Origin: an uncultured Flavobacteriales bacterium
Lineage (GTDB): Bacteria > Bacteroidota > Bacteroidia > Flavobacteriales_D > Sanyastnellaceae
DNA length: 39,288 bases
Reading direction: 5' to 3'
Assembly: GCA_937884175.1 (NCBI GenBank)
Contig: CALGDB010000007.1
Coordinates: 1 to 39,288 of the forward strand
Of the stretch, positions 26,322-35,301 are shown piece by piece; the first letter of the stretch is position 1; every line of letters begins with the position of its first letter. The position numbers and the translations under genes were made by a program. Below the pieces are notes generated by a model that worked only from the letters and a program-made list of their open reading frames with translations, was not told the origin of the DNA and did not search any database.

Positions 26322-28952
26322 ATGGCCAAGAAAGCGACACCCCTTATGCAGCAGTACAATCGGGTCAAAGCCGATTATCCTGAAGCGCTGCTCCTTTTTC
26401 GGGTGGGCGATTTCTACGAGACCTTTGGAGACGACGCCGTTAAAGCAGCCAATGTCCTTGACATCGTATTGACAAAACGAGGCAACGGAAGTGCGAGCGA
26501 AGTAGAACTCGCTGGCTTTCCCCATCACTCGCTGGACACATACCTTCCACGGTTGGTCCGAGCGGGCCACCGCGTAGCCGTTTGTGATCAACTTGAAGAC
26601 CCGAAAAAAGCCGTTGGCATCGTCAAACGCGGTGTCACGGAGCTGGTCACCCCGGGGGTCGCTTTTCACGACCAAGTGCTCAATACTCGAACCGATAACT
26701 ACCTTGCAGCCGTGCACGGCGACAAGACCGGTTTTGGCCTCGCACTCCTCGACATTTCGACCGGCGACTTTGCTACGGCAGAAGGCGATGAAGCGCTCAT
26801 CGACAGGTTGCTTAGGGCACACCAGCCTGCGGAAGTGTTGGTTCTAAAAAACCAAGCCTCAGCATTTGCCCAACGATTCGGCAGCGACTGGCACCTCAGC
26901 CGATTGGACGATTGGGTATTCAAACCGGATTATGCCCATGAACGCATCGAAAAGCAATTCGAAAACAAATCCCTCAAGGGGTTTCAACTCGATGCACGGC
27001 CCTTGGCTTTGCTCACGGCAGGGGCTGTCCTGCACTACCTCGACCACGCCAAACACGACCGGCCAAAACACGTCCGCACGATCCGCACGCTTCGTGAAGA
27101 TGGCACGTTGTGGATGGACCGGTTCACCATCCGAAACCTCGAACTCGTCCAGCCCAACCACAACGACGGCACTTCGTTGGCCCAAACTATCGATCGAACC
27201 GGATCGCCCATGGGGGCGCGGATGCTCCGGCGGTGGCTGATCATGCCATTGACAGATGTCGATGGTATCAACCAACGCTTGGACGCGGTGGAGTGCTTCA
27301 ATGGCGACGAAGAATTGCGTACTGGATTCCAGGTACTTTTCAAATCCACAGGTGACCTCGAACGACTCGCCTCTAAAGCCAGCACCGGGCGCATCAACCC
27401 GCGTGAGTTGGGGCAACTCCGGCAGGGCTTAGAAGCCGTGCAGTCCGTTGCGGCGCTATCGGCCGGGGAAGCACCTCTCCTGCCCTACCTCGAGCGACTG
27501 ACCCCGTGCGACCAACTACTTGAGCGCTTACGTTCAGAATTGGTCGAAGAGCCACCGGTCAATCCCGCAAAGGGCCAAGTCATCGAACAAGGCGTGAGCG
27601 CTGAACTGGATGAGCTGCGAACGCTGAAAAGCAACGCACAAGCTGCGCTCGACGCCATCTGCGCGCGGGAGACGGAGCGTACGGGCATTTCCTCCCTGAA
27701 GATCGCGTACAACCAGGTGTTTGGTTACTACCTCGAAGTGCGCAACACGCACAAAGACAAGGTGCCAGCGGAGTGGATTCGCAAGCAGACCCTGACCCAG
27801 GCCGAACGGTACATCACTGAAGAGCTCAAGGAACTCGAAGCCAAAATTCTCGATGCGCAGGAGCGCACCGCTTCGTTGGAACTGGCTTGCTTCCACAATC
27901 TCGTTCAAGCAGCGGCTGAGCACATCGGGGACCTGCAACAAAATGCACACGTCATCGGCGCGTTGGACGCCCTCACTGGCCTCGCTCAAGTGGCGATTGA
28001 CAACGACTACGTGCGTCCGCGGCTGAACGATGTACAGGGCATTCAAATCAAAAACGGGCGCCACCCGGTCATTGAACGCACGCTCAAACCCGGCGAACCG
28101 TACATCGCCAACGATGTTGCACTCCACCCTGACAGCAACCAAATCCTTATGATCACCGGGCCGAACATGGCCGGTAAATCGGCGTTGCTGAGGCAGACAG
28201 CGTTGATCTGCCTGATGGCCCAAATGGGCGGATACGTGCCGGCCGCCTCTGCGGACCTTGGGATTTTGGACCGCATCTTCACCCGGGTGGGGGCATCGGA
28301 CAACATCTCTTCTGGAGAATCGACCTTCATGGTGGAAATGAACGAGACCGCCGCCATCCTGAACAACTTGACCCCTCAGAGTTTGGTGCTGCTGGATGAG
28401 ATTGGCCGGGGAACGAGCACATACGATGGTGTCAGCATTGCCTGGTCCATTGCCGAGTACCTGCATGAACACCCGCACAAGGCGCTGACCCTTTTTGCCA
28501 CTCACTACCACGAACTCAACGCCATGCAGGAGCGATTCCACCGCGTGGTGAACTTGAATGTGACCGTGCGCGAAGTGGATGGTAAAATCATCTTTCTGCG
28601 CAAGCTCGCCCAAGGCGGCAGCAACCATTCGTTCGGTATTAACGTAGCGCAGTTAGCTGGGATGCCCACCCCCATTTTGCGGCGGGCCAAGGAGGTATTG
28701 AAGCAATTGGAATCAAGCCGGAAGCAATTGGACAACGAGTCTACACCCGCGTCCCATGTCCCAAACGTGCCGATGGCTTCCGATGTGCAGCTGAGTTTTT
28801 TCCAACTCGATGACCCCGTTTTGGAGCAGGTACGGGAGCAAATCCTCGACTTGGACATCGACAACTTGACCCCGGTCGAGGCGCTCATGAAGCTCAATGA
28901 AATCAAAAAGGTGGTTTCCGGCAGCGCGGCCGCAAAATCAGAACGTCCCTAA
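26322..28952 (+). CDS. mutS: DNA mismatch repair protein MutS
   Basis: An 876-residue MutS1. The mismatch-reading F-x-E is F31-Y32-E33 in RVGDFYETFG; the lever and clamp domains follow; the ATPase has Walker A GPNMAGKS (613-620), STFMVEMNET, and Walker B LLDEIGRGTSTYDG; the C-terminal tail has a helix-turn-helix dimerisation region (TPVEALMKLNEIKK). It lies last in a tig-clpP-clpX-mutS run, and its end overlaps the convergent ald gene by 15 bases. Confidence 0.98.
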   Translation: MAKKATPLMQQYNRVKADYPEALLLFRVGDFYETFGDDAVKAANVLDIVLTKRGNGSASEVELAGFPHHSLDTYLPRLVRAGHRVAVCDQLEDPKKAVGIVKRGVTELVTPGVAFHDQVLNTRTDNYLAAVHGDKTGFGLALLDISTGDFATAEGDEALIDRLLRAHQPAEVLVLKNQASAFAQRFGSDWHLSRLDDWVFKPDYAHERIEKQFENKSLKGFQLDARPLALLTAGAVLHYLDHAKHDRPKHVRTIRTLREDGTLWMDRFTIRNLELVQPNHNDGTSLAQTIDRTGSPMGARMLRRWLIMPLTDVDGINQRLDAVECFNGDEELRTGFQVLFKSTGDLERLASKASTGRINPRELGQLRQGLEAVQSVAALSAGEAPLLPYLERLTPCDQLLERLRSELVEEPPVNPAKGQVIEQGVSAELDELRTLKSNAQAALDAICARETERTGISSLKIAYNQVFGYYLEVRNTHKDKVPAEWIRKQTLTQAERYITEELKELEAKILDAQERTASLELACFHNLVQAAAEHIGDLQQNAHVIGALDALTGLAQVAIDNDYVRPRLNDVQGIQIKNGRHPVIERTLKPGEPYIANDVALHPDSNQILMITGPNMAGKSALLRQTALICLMAQMGGYVPAASADLGILDRIFTRVGASDNISSGESTFMVEMNETAAILNNLTPQSLVLLDEIGRGTSTYDGVSIAWSIAEYLHEHPHKALTLFATHYHELNAMQERFHRVVNLNVTVREVDGKIIFLRKLAQGGSNHSFGINVAQLAGMPTPILRRAKEVLKQLESSRKQLDNESTPASHVPNVPMASDVQLSFFQLDDPVLEQVREQILDLDIDNLTPVEALMKLNEIKKVVSGSAAAKSERP

Positions 28953-30155
28953 CAACAGGTCAAGGTCCTTGTGGGCCAATCCCGACTCTTCTGCCAGGCC
29001 TGCATGGGTCACTTTGCCGTGGAACATGTAGATGCCCGAACGCGCGAAGGGATTCTTGCGAATGGCATCATCCACACCGCCATCGGCCGCAAATTCCAGC
29101 AGCGACGAGGCCATAATGTTGCTCAGTGCTTTCGAAGCGGTTCGGCTCACCCGGGAAGGGATGTTGGGTACGCAGTAGTGAATCACGTCCAGTTCTGTGA
29201 AGGTGGGGCGTTCGTGCGAGGTCACCCGGCTGGTTTCGAAGCAGCCACCGCGATCAATGGTGACGTCGACAATCACGGTTCCGCGGCGCATCCCCGCAAC
29301 CATCGGTTCGGACACGATCAACGGCGCCCGTTGACCGGTGCCGCGAATGGCGCCAATCGCCACATCGGCTGTTTTGAGGGCCTCCTGCAACACGCTAGGC
29401 TGGACTGTGCTCGTCCACAACCGCTGTCCCAACGCATTCTGCAACCGAATGAGACGGTGGGGGCTGTTGTCAAACACCTTGACCGTCGCACCGAGGCCAA
29501 TGGCTGCACGCGCCGCGAACTCTCCCACGGTGCCAGCACCGATGATGACCACTTCGGTCGGTCGCACGCCGGAAACTCCACCGAACAACGTTCCCCTGCC
29601 TTCGGGTCCCGCGAGCAGCTCGCCGGCAATGAGCACGGAGGTGTTGCCGGCAATCTCGCCCATGGCTCGCACCAACGGGAAAATCCCATTTGCGTTTTGG
29701 AGGAAATCCCAGGCAATCGCCGTGGTTTTCTTTTTGGCCAGCGCTTCCAGCACGCCTTCAGACTGGACCGTCCATTGCAACGCGCTGATGAGGGTTTGGC
29801 GCATGCCCATCAAGCCCACCTCTTCCAAGGTTGGAGGCTCCACTTTGATAACCATTGCGGTTTGAAACACCTGTCGGCGATCGTAGACGATGCGGGCGCC
29901 CGACTCGCTGTAATCTGAATCTTGGTAATGGGCTTGTTCTCCGGCACCCGATTCGACGAGCACCTGGTGGCCACGCGCCACGAGCAGGGCAACGGCTTCG
30001 GGAACCAAGGCCACGCGCTTTTCCTGAAAGCTCTCCTCCTTAGGTATGCCGATGACCAGTTCACTCGTGCGCTCGGAGATTTGAAGAACATCCTCCTGGG
30101 GTAGCAATGCCGCCTCGCGTGCCAGTGACTGAATCCGTTTCTTGTTATCGCTCAT
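28938..30155 (-). CDS. ald: Alanine dehydrogenase
   Basis: An NAD-dependent alanine dehydrogenase (alanine to pyruvate plus ammonia), 405 residues. The N-terminal substrate domain has the IGIPKEESFQEKRVALVPE signature (35-53), and the Rossmann dinucleotide-binding motif is IGAGTVGEFAARAAIGLGA (205-223). The catalytic-domain pattern HYCVPNIPSRVSRTASKALS near 328 fits this family. The N-terminal extension of about 30 residues is usual for the Bacteroidota form. It lies 14 bases after tsaE and is last in the porX-tsaE-ald run. The closest alternatives, NAD(P) transhydrogenase alpha or saccharopine dehydrogenase, fit less well. Confidence 0.9.
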   Translation of the reverse strand: MSDNKKRIQSLAREAALLPQEDVLQISERTSELVIGIPKEESFQEKRVALVPEAVALLVARGHQVLVESGAGEQAHYQDSDYSESGARIVYDRRQVFQTAMVIKVEPPTLEEVGLMGMRQTLISALQWTVQSEGVLEALAKKKTTAIAWDFLQNANGIFPLVRAMGEIAGNTSVLIAGELLAGPEGRGTLFGGVSGVRPTEVVIIGAGTVGEFAARAAIGLGATVKVFDNSPHRLIRLQNALGQRLWTSTVQPSVLQEALKTADVAIGAIRGTGQRAPLIVSEPMVAGMRRGTVIVDVTIDRGGCFETSRVTSHERPTFTELDVIHYCVPNIPSRVSRTASKALSNIMASSLLEFAADGGVDDAIRKNPFARSGIYMFHGKVTHAGLAEESGLAHKDLDLLLGTF

Positions 30156-30169
30156 CGCTGCACAAATTA

Positions 30170-30673
30170 CTACATCCCAAGTTGATGCGGGACAGACAGG
30201 AAAATCTCACGCGATCCATCGTGTTGCAGGCCGTTCACCCGCACTTCGAGCAGCACGGCATCCGCGGGCAAAACACCCGGCGCTTGCTCTGGCCACTCGA
30301 CAAAATTCAGCCCATCTCCGTCAAAGTACTCGGTGAGGCCCAAGTCCCAGGCCTCTTCTTCGTCCTTAAGCCGATACAAGTCGAGGTGATAAATCGCACG
30401 GCCTTGGCCTTTGTAGCATTGAACGAGTCCGAACGTCGGACTGACGGCGTCTTCATCGACATTCCAGGCTGCACACAAGGCCTTCACCAAGGTGGTTTTC
30501 CCCGCGCCCATCTTGCCTTGAAGTGCTACCACGCCAGCGGGAATCGCCCCGACCTCCGCCGGCCGAAGCACCTTCGTCAAAACCGGTATCAACCGCTCCG
30601 CAACTTGGGATAAGCCATACAAATCAAACGGCCCAGAGGTCCAAATGCGGTGCAGCGAATGCTTCTCTGCCAT
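30170..30673 (-). CDS. tsaE: tRNA threonylcarbamoyladenosine biosynthesis ATPase TsaE
   Basis: TsaE is the P-loop ATPase partner of the TsaB-TsaD complex that makes t6A37 on ANN-decoding tRNAs. The 167-residue protein shows Walker A QGKMGAGKTTLVKAL (52-66), SPTFGLVQCY (79-88 region), HLDLYRL and NFVEWPE, all family landmarks. It starts nine bases after the porX stop and runs into ald, so the three are likely cotranscribed. Confidence 0.94.
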   Translation of the reverse strand: MAEKHSLHRIWTSGPFDLYGLSQVAERLIPVLTKVLRPAEVGAIPAGVVALQGKMGAGKTTLVKALCAAWNVDEDAVSPTFGLVQCYKGQGRAIYHLDLYRLKDEEEAWDLGLTEYFDGDGLNFVEWPEQAPGVLPADAVLLEVRVNGLQHDGSREIFLSVPHQLGM

Positions 30674-30682
30674 GGAAAATCG

Positions 30683-32251
30683 TTATGAAATGGGGTCCAA
30701 TTCCACCCAAGGTATGATCACCTCTTCTAAGGAGATGCCGCCGTGCTGGAACGTATCCCGGAAGTACTGGGCAAAGTGGTTGTAGTTGTTGGGGTAAACA
30801 AGGAAGTCGTCCTCCCGAGCAAAGATGTAGGCACTGCTCACATTGGGGCGCGGCAACCCCGCCTCTTCCGGTTGGCGAATGGCAAACACATCGCCGCCAC
30901 CATAGCCCAGATTTCGTCCCACCTTGTATCGTAAGTTGGTATTGGTGCTGCGTTCCCCCTTCACTTGCAACGGATTGGCGACACGCACCGTGCCATGATC
31001 GGTGGTGATGATTACGCGCGCGCCGCGTTCGGCCATCAGGTTCAATAGGTCCTTCAACGCGCTGTGCTCAAACCACGATAAGGTCAGTGAACGGTAGGCA
31101 GCCTCATCCTCGGCCAACTCCTTCAGTACCTCCATCTCCGTGCGGGCATGAGACAGCATGTCGACGAAGTTGTAGACGACGGCTGTCAATTGGTTGCCGT
31201 ACGTTTGGTGAAACTGGTCCACCATCTTCTTGCCTGCCGCCAAGTTCGTGATCTTGTGGTACGAGGATTTGCCATTGAAATTCATGCGCTTCAGCAGCGC
31301 TTGGAACAACTCGCCTTCGAATTTATTCTTGCTCCCCTCCTCGTCTTCTCCAATCCAGTATTGCGGGTACACCCGCGCGATTTCTGCTGGGGAAAGCCCC
31401 GCAAAAAGCGCATTGCGCGCGTACTGCGTGGCGGTTGGAAGCATCGAGAAATACGTCTCATTTTGGGCCACGCGGAACCGGTTCAGAAGCAGTGGCTCAA
31501 TCATTTTCCACTGGTCGAGGCGCAAGTTGTCGATCACGACGAGGTAGACGGGTCGGTCGTCGCCCGCCTCGGACCACACCCGTGGCAACTTGGTGGGCAG
31601 CAACCGGTGCGAAAGAACGGGCGTCTCTTCCCCGGGGCCAGCCATCCACTCCGCGTAGTTGGACTCGTAGAACTTGGCAAACTGGCGGTTGGCGTCCTTG
31701 AACTGCATCTCCAAGATGTCCGACATGCCCGCATCTTCCGACTGCTCCAACTCGAGCTTCCAATGCACCAAGCGCTGAAAAATGGACGTCCAATCCGATG
31801 CATCCAGTCGGTCCATGAGCTGCATGGAAATCTCGCGGAATTCGCGCTGGTAGTCCGACATGGCTTTTTCGCTGACCAGTCGACGCTCGTCGAGGTTCTT
31901 CTTGATCGCGAGTAAGATCTGATTGGGGTTGACCGGCTTGATCAAGTAATCGCTGATTTTGGAGCCGATGGCTTCCTCCATAATGTGTTCCTCCTCACTC
32001 TTGGTTATCATGATGACCGGCAAATGAGGCCGCTGGTCCTTGATACGAGCGAGCGTCTCCAGCCCGTTCAAGCCGGGCATTTGCTCGTCCAAAAAAACCA
32101 AGTCAAATACCTCAGCCCCGAGCTTTTCGAGCGCTTCAACACCGCTGTTTACAGCCGTCACGTGAAACCCTTTGCCCTCCAAGAACAAGAGGTGCGGCTT
32201 AAGCAAATCAATTTCGTCGTCGGCCCAAAGGATGCGTGGAGTTCTCTGCAT
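30683..32251 (-). CDS. porX: Type IX secretion response regulator PorX (receiver + PglZ domain)
   Basis: A 522-residue two-domain protein: an N-terminal receiver with acidic pocket (WADDE, 9-13), phosphoacceptor D55 in VFLDEQMPGLNG and K in YLIKPVNP; and a C-terminal alkaline-phosphatase-like PglZ domain (about 200-517) with VVIDNLRLDQWK, VVYNFVDMLSHAR and IITTDHGTVRV carrying metal-binding Asp/His residues. PorX with PorY and SigP controls T9SS genes in Porphyromonas. No PorY kinase is in this window. The start is ATG 32251 (MQRTPRILWAD); an in-frame upstream start would add 26 residues and is rejected because the -7 box TATTTTTG lies inside it. Confidence 0.93.
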   Translation of the reverse strand: MQRTPRILWADDEIDLLKPHLLFLEGKGFHVTAVNSGVEALEKLGAEVFDLVFLDEQMPGLNGLETLARIKDQRPHLPVIMITKSEEEHIMEEAIGSKISDYLIKPVNPNQILLAIKKNLDERRLVSEKAMSDYQREFREISMQLMDRLDASDWTSIFQRLVHWKLELEQSEDAGMSDILEMQFKDANRQFAKFYESNYAEWMAGPGEETPVLSHRLLPTKLPRVWSEAGDDRPVYLVVIDNLRLDQWKMIEPLLLNRFRVAQNETYFSMLPTATQYARNALFAGLSPAEIARVYPQYWIGEDEEGSKNKFEGELFQALLKRMNFNGKSSYHKITNLAAGKKMVDQFHQTYGNQLTAVVYNFVDMLSHARTEMEVLKELAEDEAAYRSLTLSWFEHSALKDLLNLMAERGARVIITTDHGTVRVANPLQVKGERSTNTNLRYKVGRNLGYGGGDVFAIRQPEEAGLPRPNVSSAYIFAREDDFLVYPNNYNHFAQYFRDTFQHGGISLEEVIIPWVELDPIS

Positions 32252-32268
32252 AAATGAAATCGTCTCTT

Positions 32269-32276
32269 CAAAAATA
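32269..32276 (-). promoter_or_regulatory. -7 box of porX
   Basis: On the minus strand TATTTTTG matches TAnnTTTG exactly and lies 17 bases before ATG 32251, in the divergent gap shared with the HD-domain gene. The rest of the 32252-32352 gap shows no clear box facing the HD gene. Confidence 0.48.
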
Positions 32277-32352
32277 CGCGCTACCGCTTTCGACAGGTTA
32301 ACTTGCGCGGGGAATAAATGCACCAACACGGCAATTCATATGCCCGGAGTTC

Positions 32353-33588
32353 ATGGCGAATCACAACAAACATAAAATCCTGAACGATCCGGTTTACGGG
32401 TTCATCACCATTCAGCACACGCTAAGTTTTGATCTCATGGACCACCCCTACGTTCAGCGTTTGCGGCGGATCAGCCAACTCGGGCTTTCCCACTTGGTCT
32501 ACCCCGGTGCCGTGCACAACCGCTTTCACCACGCCATCGGAGCCCTCCACCTCATGCAAGAGGCCATAGCGGTGCTGCGGGCCAAAGGAACCGAGATCAG
32601 CAATTCTGAAGCGGAAGGAGCGTGTGCCGCCATCCTGCTCCATGACATTGGGCACGGACCGTTCAGCCACGCCCTCGAACACAGCATCGTCAAAGGCGTC
32701 CATCACGAAGACATCAGCACCCTCATCATGTCCCGCCTGAATGAAGAATTCAATGGGGCGCTGGACACGGCCATTGCGATTTTCAACGACCACCACTCCA
32801 AGAAATTTCTGCACCAACTGGTCTCGTCGCAACTCGACATGGACCGCATGGACTACCTCGCTCGAGACAGTTTTTACAGCGGCGTTGCGGAAGGCAAAAT
32901 CGGCAGCGAACGCATCATCAAAATGCTCGCAGTCGAAGATAACGAATTGGTGGTGGAGGAGAAGGGCATCTACTCGATTGAAAAATTCCTGATGGCCCGG
33001 CGACTGATGTACTGGCAGGTCTATCTGCACCGCACGGTGCTCTGCGCAGAGTTCATGCTCATGACCGCCCTAAAACGGGCCAAGGACCTCGCCCAACAAG
33101 GGGTGGAAATCCACGCCTCCCCCGCCTTGCGAACCTTCATTTACGAATCGTTGGACCGCACCCGATTTTTCGCCGACGAGGCCATCCTCGATCAATTCTG
33201 CCTCCTCGATGACAGCGATATCCTCGCCGCTCTGAAGGTCTGGCAGTTCCACGACGACTTTGTGCTCCGCCAGATGAGCCGCCGCATCGTCCACCGCGAC
33301 CTCTTGCGCATTGACCTTCGGCCTGAGGCCTTTGCTGCAGAGGAGTTGCAATCCCTTGTTGCACGCACCGCATCGCACTATGGCGTCTCCGAAGCAGAGG
33401 CAGCATACCTAGTCATCAACGACCGCATCGATAACAAGCTATACGAAGCTGGGGGTATCACCATCCGGTTTAAAAATGGGGCCAAAGCCGACGTTGCGGA
33501 CGCCTCCGACCAGCTGAGCCGAGAAATCCTGATGCGCACGGTGGCGAAGTCGTTCGTCTGTTACCCGAAAGAATTAGGCAGCGCCTGA
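32353..33588 (+). CDS. HD-domain phosphohydrolase (SAMHD1/dGTPase-like)
   Basis: A 411-residue metal-dependent HD phosphohydrolase. The HD metal site is read as H60 (RFHHAIG), H97-D98 (LLHDIGHGPFSH) and D164 (QLDMDRMDYLARD), the same layout as SAMHD1/YdhJ-type proteins. The N-terminal start NDPVYGFITI and the Arg-rich HPYVQRLRRISQLG are typical of this subgroup. Activity could be dNTPase or another nucleotide phosphohydrolase; Bacteroidota copies are not characterised to my knowledge. It converges on rng with 3 bases between stop codons and is divergent from porX. Confidence 0.88.
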   Translation: MANHNKHKILNDPVYGFITIQHTLSFDLMDHPYVQRLRRISQLGLSHLVYPGAVHNRFHHAIGALHLMQEAIAVLRAKGTEISNSEAEGACAAILLHDIGHGPFSHALEHSIVKGVHHEDISTLIMSRLNEEFNGALDTAIAIFNDHHSKKFLHQLVSSQLDMDRMDYLARDSFYSGVAEGKIGSERIIKMLAVEDNELVVEEKGIYSIEKFLMARRLMYWQVYLHRTVLCAEFMLMTALKRAKDLAQQGVEIHASPALRTFIYESLDRTRFFADEAILDQFCLLDDSDILAALKVWQFHDDFVLRQMSRRIVHRDLLRIDLRPEAFAAEELQSLVARTASHYGVSEAEAAYLVINDRIDNKLYEAGGITIRFKNGAKADVADASDQLSREILMRTVAKSFVCYPKELGSA

Positions 33589-33591
33589 GGC

Positions 33592-35139
33592 TCACTCCAA
33601 CTCAACGCCCTCGGCGTTGTAGAGGTGGAATTCCAAAATCTCCATGGATGAGTTTGACTCGACGTGGATTTTAATGCCGTGAGTGCGTTGCCACTGGCGC
33701 AGGATGCTATTGAACCAACCCTGCTTGATGTACGCTTCGATGATGGGGTGCATCATCACGGTCAAACCCTTGTGCGCCTCCTTTTCGATGGCCTGGTGAA
33801 TGGCAGATTCGATGGTGTCGGTGATGAGAATCGAGGCTTGAACAGCACCCGTTCCCTGACATGTTGGGCAAGCCTCAGAGGTCTTCATGTCGGCCACAGG
33901 GCGCACGCGCTGCCGCGTCATTTCCACAACTCCAAAGCGGCTGGGCGCAAGGATGTTGTGCTTCGCTTTGTCGCCCTTCATCGCCTCTTTCATCGCCGTC
34001 GTGAGTTCCTTGTTGTGCTCACGCTTGGCCATATCGATGAAGTCAATACAAATGATGCCGCCCATGTCCCGCAATCGTAAGATGCGAGCAATTTCTTTGC
34101 AGCATTCGAGGTTGGTTTGGAGGGCATTCTCCTCTTGGTCCTTAGCCCCGGCCTTCCTTCCACCACTGTTGACGTCGATGACGTGCATGGCTTCGGTTTG
34201 TTCAACAATCAAGTACGCACCGCTGCGCAGGTTGACTTGCTTGCCAAACGTAGCTTTGATCTGGCGATGAATGGACAGGGTGTTGAACAGGTCTTTGTCC
34301 CGGGTGACTTTGACCATGTCGATTTTCTTGGAGCCGATGCTCTGCAAATAGGTTTTGACCTCATCGCCCAAGCGGTCGTCGTTGACCCGGATGCCCGTAA
34401 AATCCGGCGTCAGGACATCTCGCAAGACCGCATTGGTTTTATTCAACTCACCCAAGACGCGCTTGCCCGGCTTCGCGTTGCGGAGCTTCTTGTGCATGAT
34501 ACCCCACCGCGTCACCAAATCCTCCAGGTCAGCGTGCAAATCCGCCGCGCCTTTGTTCTCGGCCACGGTTCGGATGATTATACCAAAACCCGGAGGGCGA
34601 ATGCTCTGCATCAGGCGCTTCAAACGTATCCGCTCTTCCTCGCTCTTGATGCGTCCCGATAGCGAGACCTTATCGCTGAAGGGTACCAGAACGATGTACC
34701 GTCCCGGCAGCGTTACTTCGGCCGTCAATCGAGGTCCCTTCGAACTGATAGGCTCTTTAGCCACTTGAACCAACACCAATTGAGAAGCCGAAACTTCGTC
34801 CTTGATCTTGCCCTTCTTGTCGATTTCGGCCTCTTTCTTGAAGTTTCCCAAGTCCGGCAAAGGCTGCTTGCCTTGCATGGCCCGCTTGAGGTACTTCTGC
34901 TGGGTTCGGTAATGCGGACCCAAATCCAAATAATGCAAAAAGGCATCGCGCTCGTGCCCCACATCGACAAACGCCGCATTGAGGCTGGGCAATACCTTTC
35001 TGACTCGGCCCAAGAATATATCTCCAACCAAGTACGCTTTGTCTCCGGAATCACGGTGCAACTCAACGAGCTGCCCGTCCTCTAACAAAGCTATCTCCAC
35101 CTTTCCTGAGGTGGAGTTAATGACCAATTCTTTGCTCAC
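33592..35139 (-). CDS. rng: Ribonuclease E/G family endoribonuclease (RNase G)
   Basis: A 515-residue RNase G matching the catalytic half of RNase E, which matures rRNA and starts mRNA decay. It has an N-terminal S1 RNA-binding domain (GRVRKVLPSLNAAFVDVG), an insertion with a basic Lys-rich segment (about 95-120), the catalytic DNase I-like domain with VIDVNSGG and ICIDFIDM, and the zinc-link CPTC. The start is GTG 35139, giving MSKELVINSTSGKVE, which fits relatives; the usual start is an AUG. It is last in the HU-TPR-small protein-rng run. Confidence 0.94.
   Translation of the reverse strand: MSKELVINSTSGKVEIALLEDGQLVELHRDSGDKAYLVGDIFLGRVRKVLPSLNAAFVDVGHERDAFLHYLDLGPHYRTQQKYLKRAMQGKQPLPDLGNFKKEAEIDKKGKIKDEVSASQLVLVQVAKEPISSKGPRLTAEVTLPGRYIVLVPFSDKVSLSGRIKSEEERIRLKRLMQSIRPPGFGIIIRTVAENKGAADLHADLEDLVTRWGIMHKKLRNAKPGKRVLGELNKTNAVLRDVLTPDFTGIRVNDDRLGDEVKTYLQSIGSKKIDMVKVTRDKDLFNTLSIHRQIKATFGKQVNLRSGAYLIVEQTEAMHVIDVNSGGRKAGAKDQEENALQTNLECCKEIARILRLRDMGGIICIDFIDMAKREHNKELTTAMKEAMKGDKAKHNILAPSRFGVVEMTRQRVRPVADMKTSEACPTCQGTGAVQASILITDTIESAIHQAIEKEAHKGLTVMMHPIIEAYIKQGWFNSILRQWQRTHGIKIHVESNSSMEILEFHLYNAEGVELE
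33603..33619. repeat. Stem-loop in the 3' end of rng
   Basis: CAACGCC (33603-33609) pairs with GGCGTTG (33613-33619) around CTC. It falls 15 bases past the HD-gene stop on the plus strand. No T-run follows on either strand, so it may only stabilise mRNA ends. Confidence 0.25.
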
Positions 35140-35176
35140 GCAGGAATCGGATTAGCGCAAAGAAGCAGTGCATTCA

Positions 35177-35193
35177 CCGGGGAAAATCCCCGG
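35177..35193. repeat. Stem-loop between the 29-codon gene and rng
   Basis: CCGGGGA (35177-35183) pairs with TCCCCGG (35187-35193) around AAA. In the minus-strand transcript it follows the small gene's stop codon by 7 bases and precedes rng by about 37 bases. No U-run follows, so processing or partial attenuation is likelier than full termination. Confidence 0.4.
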
Positions 35194-35200
35194 CGAACCC

Positions 35201-35290
35201 TTACTTCTTCTTGTGACGATTTTTGCGCAATCGCTTCTTCCGCTTGTGGGTCGCCATCTTATGTCGCTTGCGTTTTTTACCGCTTGGCAT
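35201..35290 (-). CDS. 29-residue Lys/Arg-rich protein, probable COX24/mS38-like small ribosomal protein
   Basis: A 29-codon reading frame, too short for usual ORF cut-offs, encodes MPSGKKRKRHKMATHKRKKR followed by LRKNRHKKK and a TAA stop; more than half of the residues are Lys or Arg. From memory, almost the same peptide is annotated in many Bacteroidota as an AURKAIP1/COX24-domain protein, and it resembles the tiny basic small-subunit protein bS22 of mycobacteria (related to mitochondrial mS38). A ribosomal role is therefore inferred. It lies 11 bases after the TPR gene and 61 bases before rng, inside one likely operon with HU. Confidence 0.8.
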   Translation of the reverse strand: MPSGKKRKRHKMATHKRKKRLRKNRHKKK

Positions 35291-35301
35291 GATAAAGGGG
35301 T

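Noticed and set aside
27534-28628. Long open frame antisense to mutS (364 codons)
   Set aside because: It is a shadow of the conserved mutS frame with no recognisable domain, which is common at this base composition.
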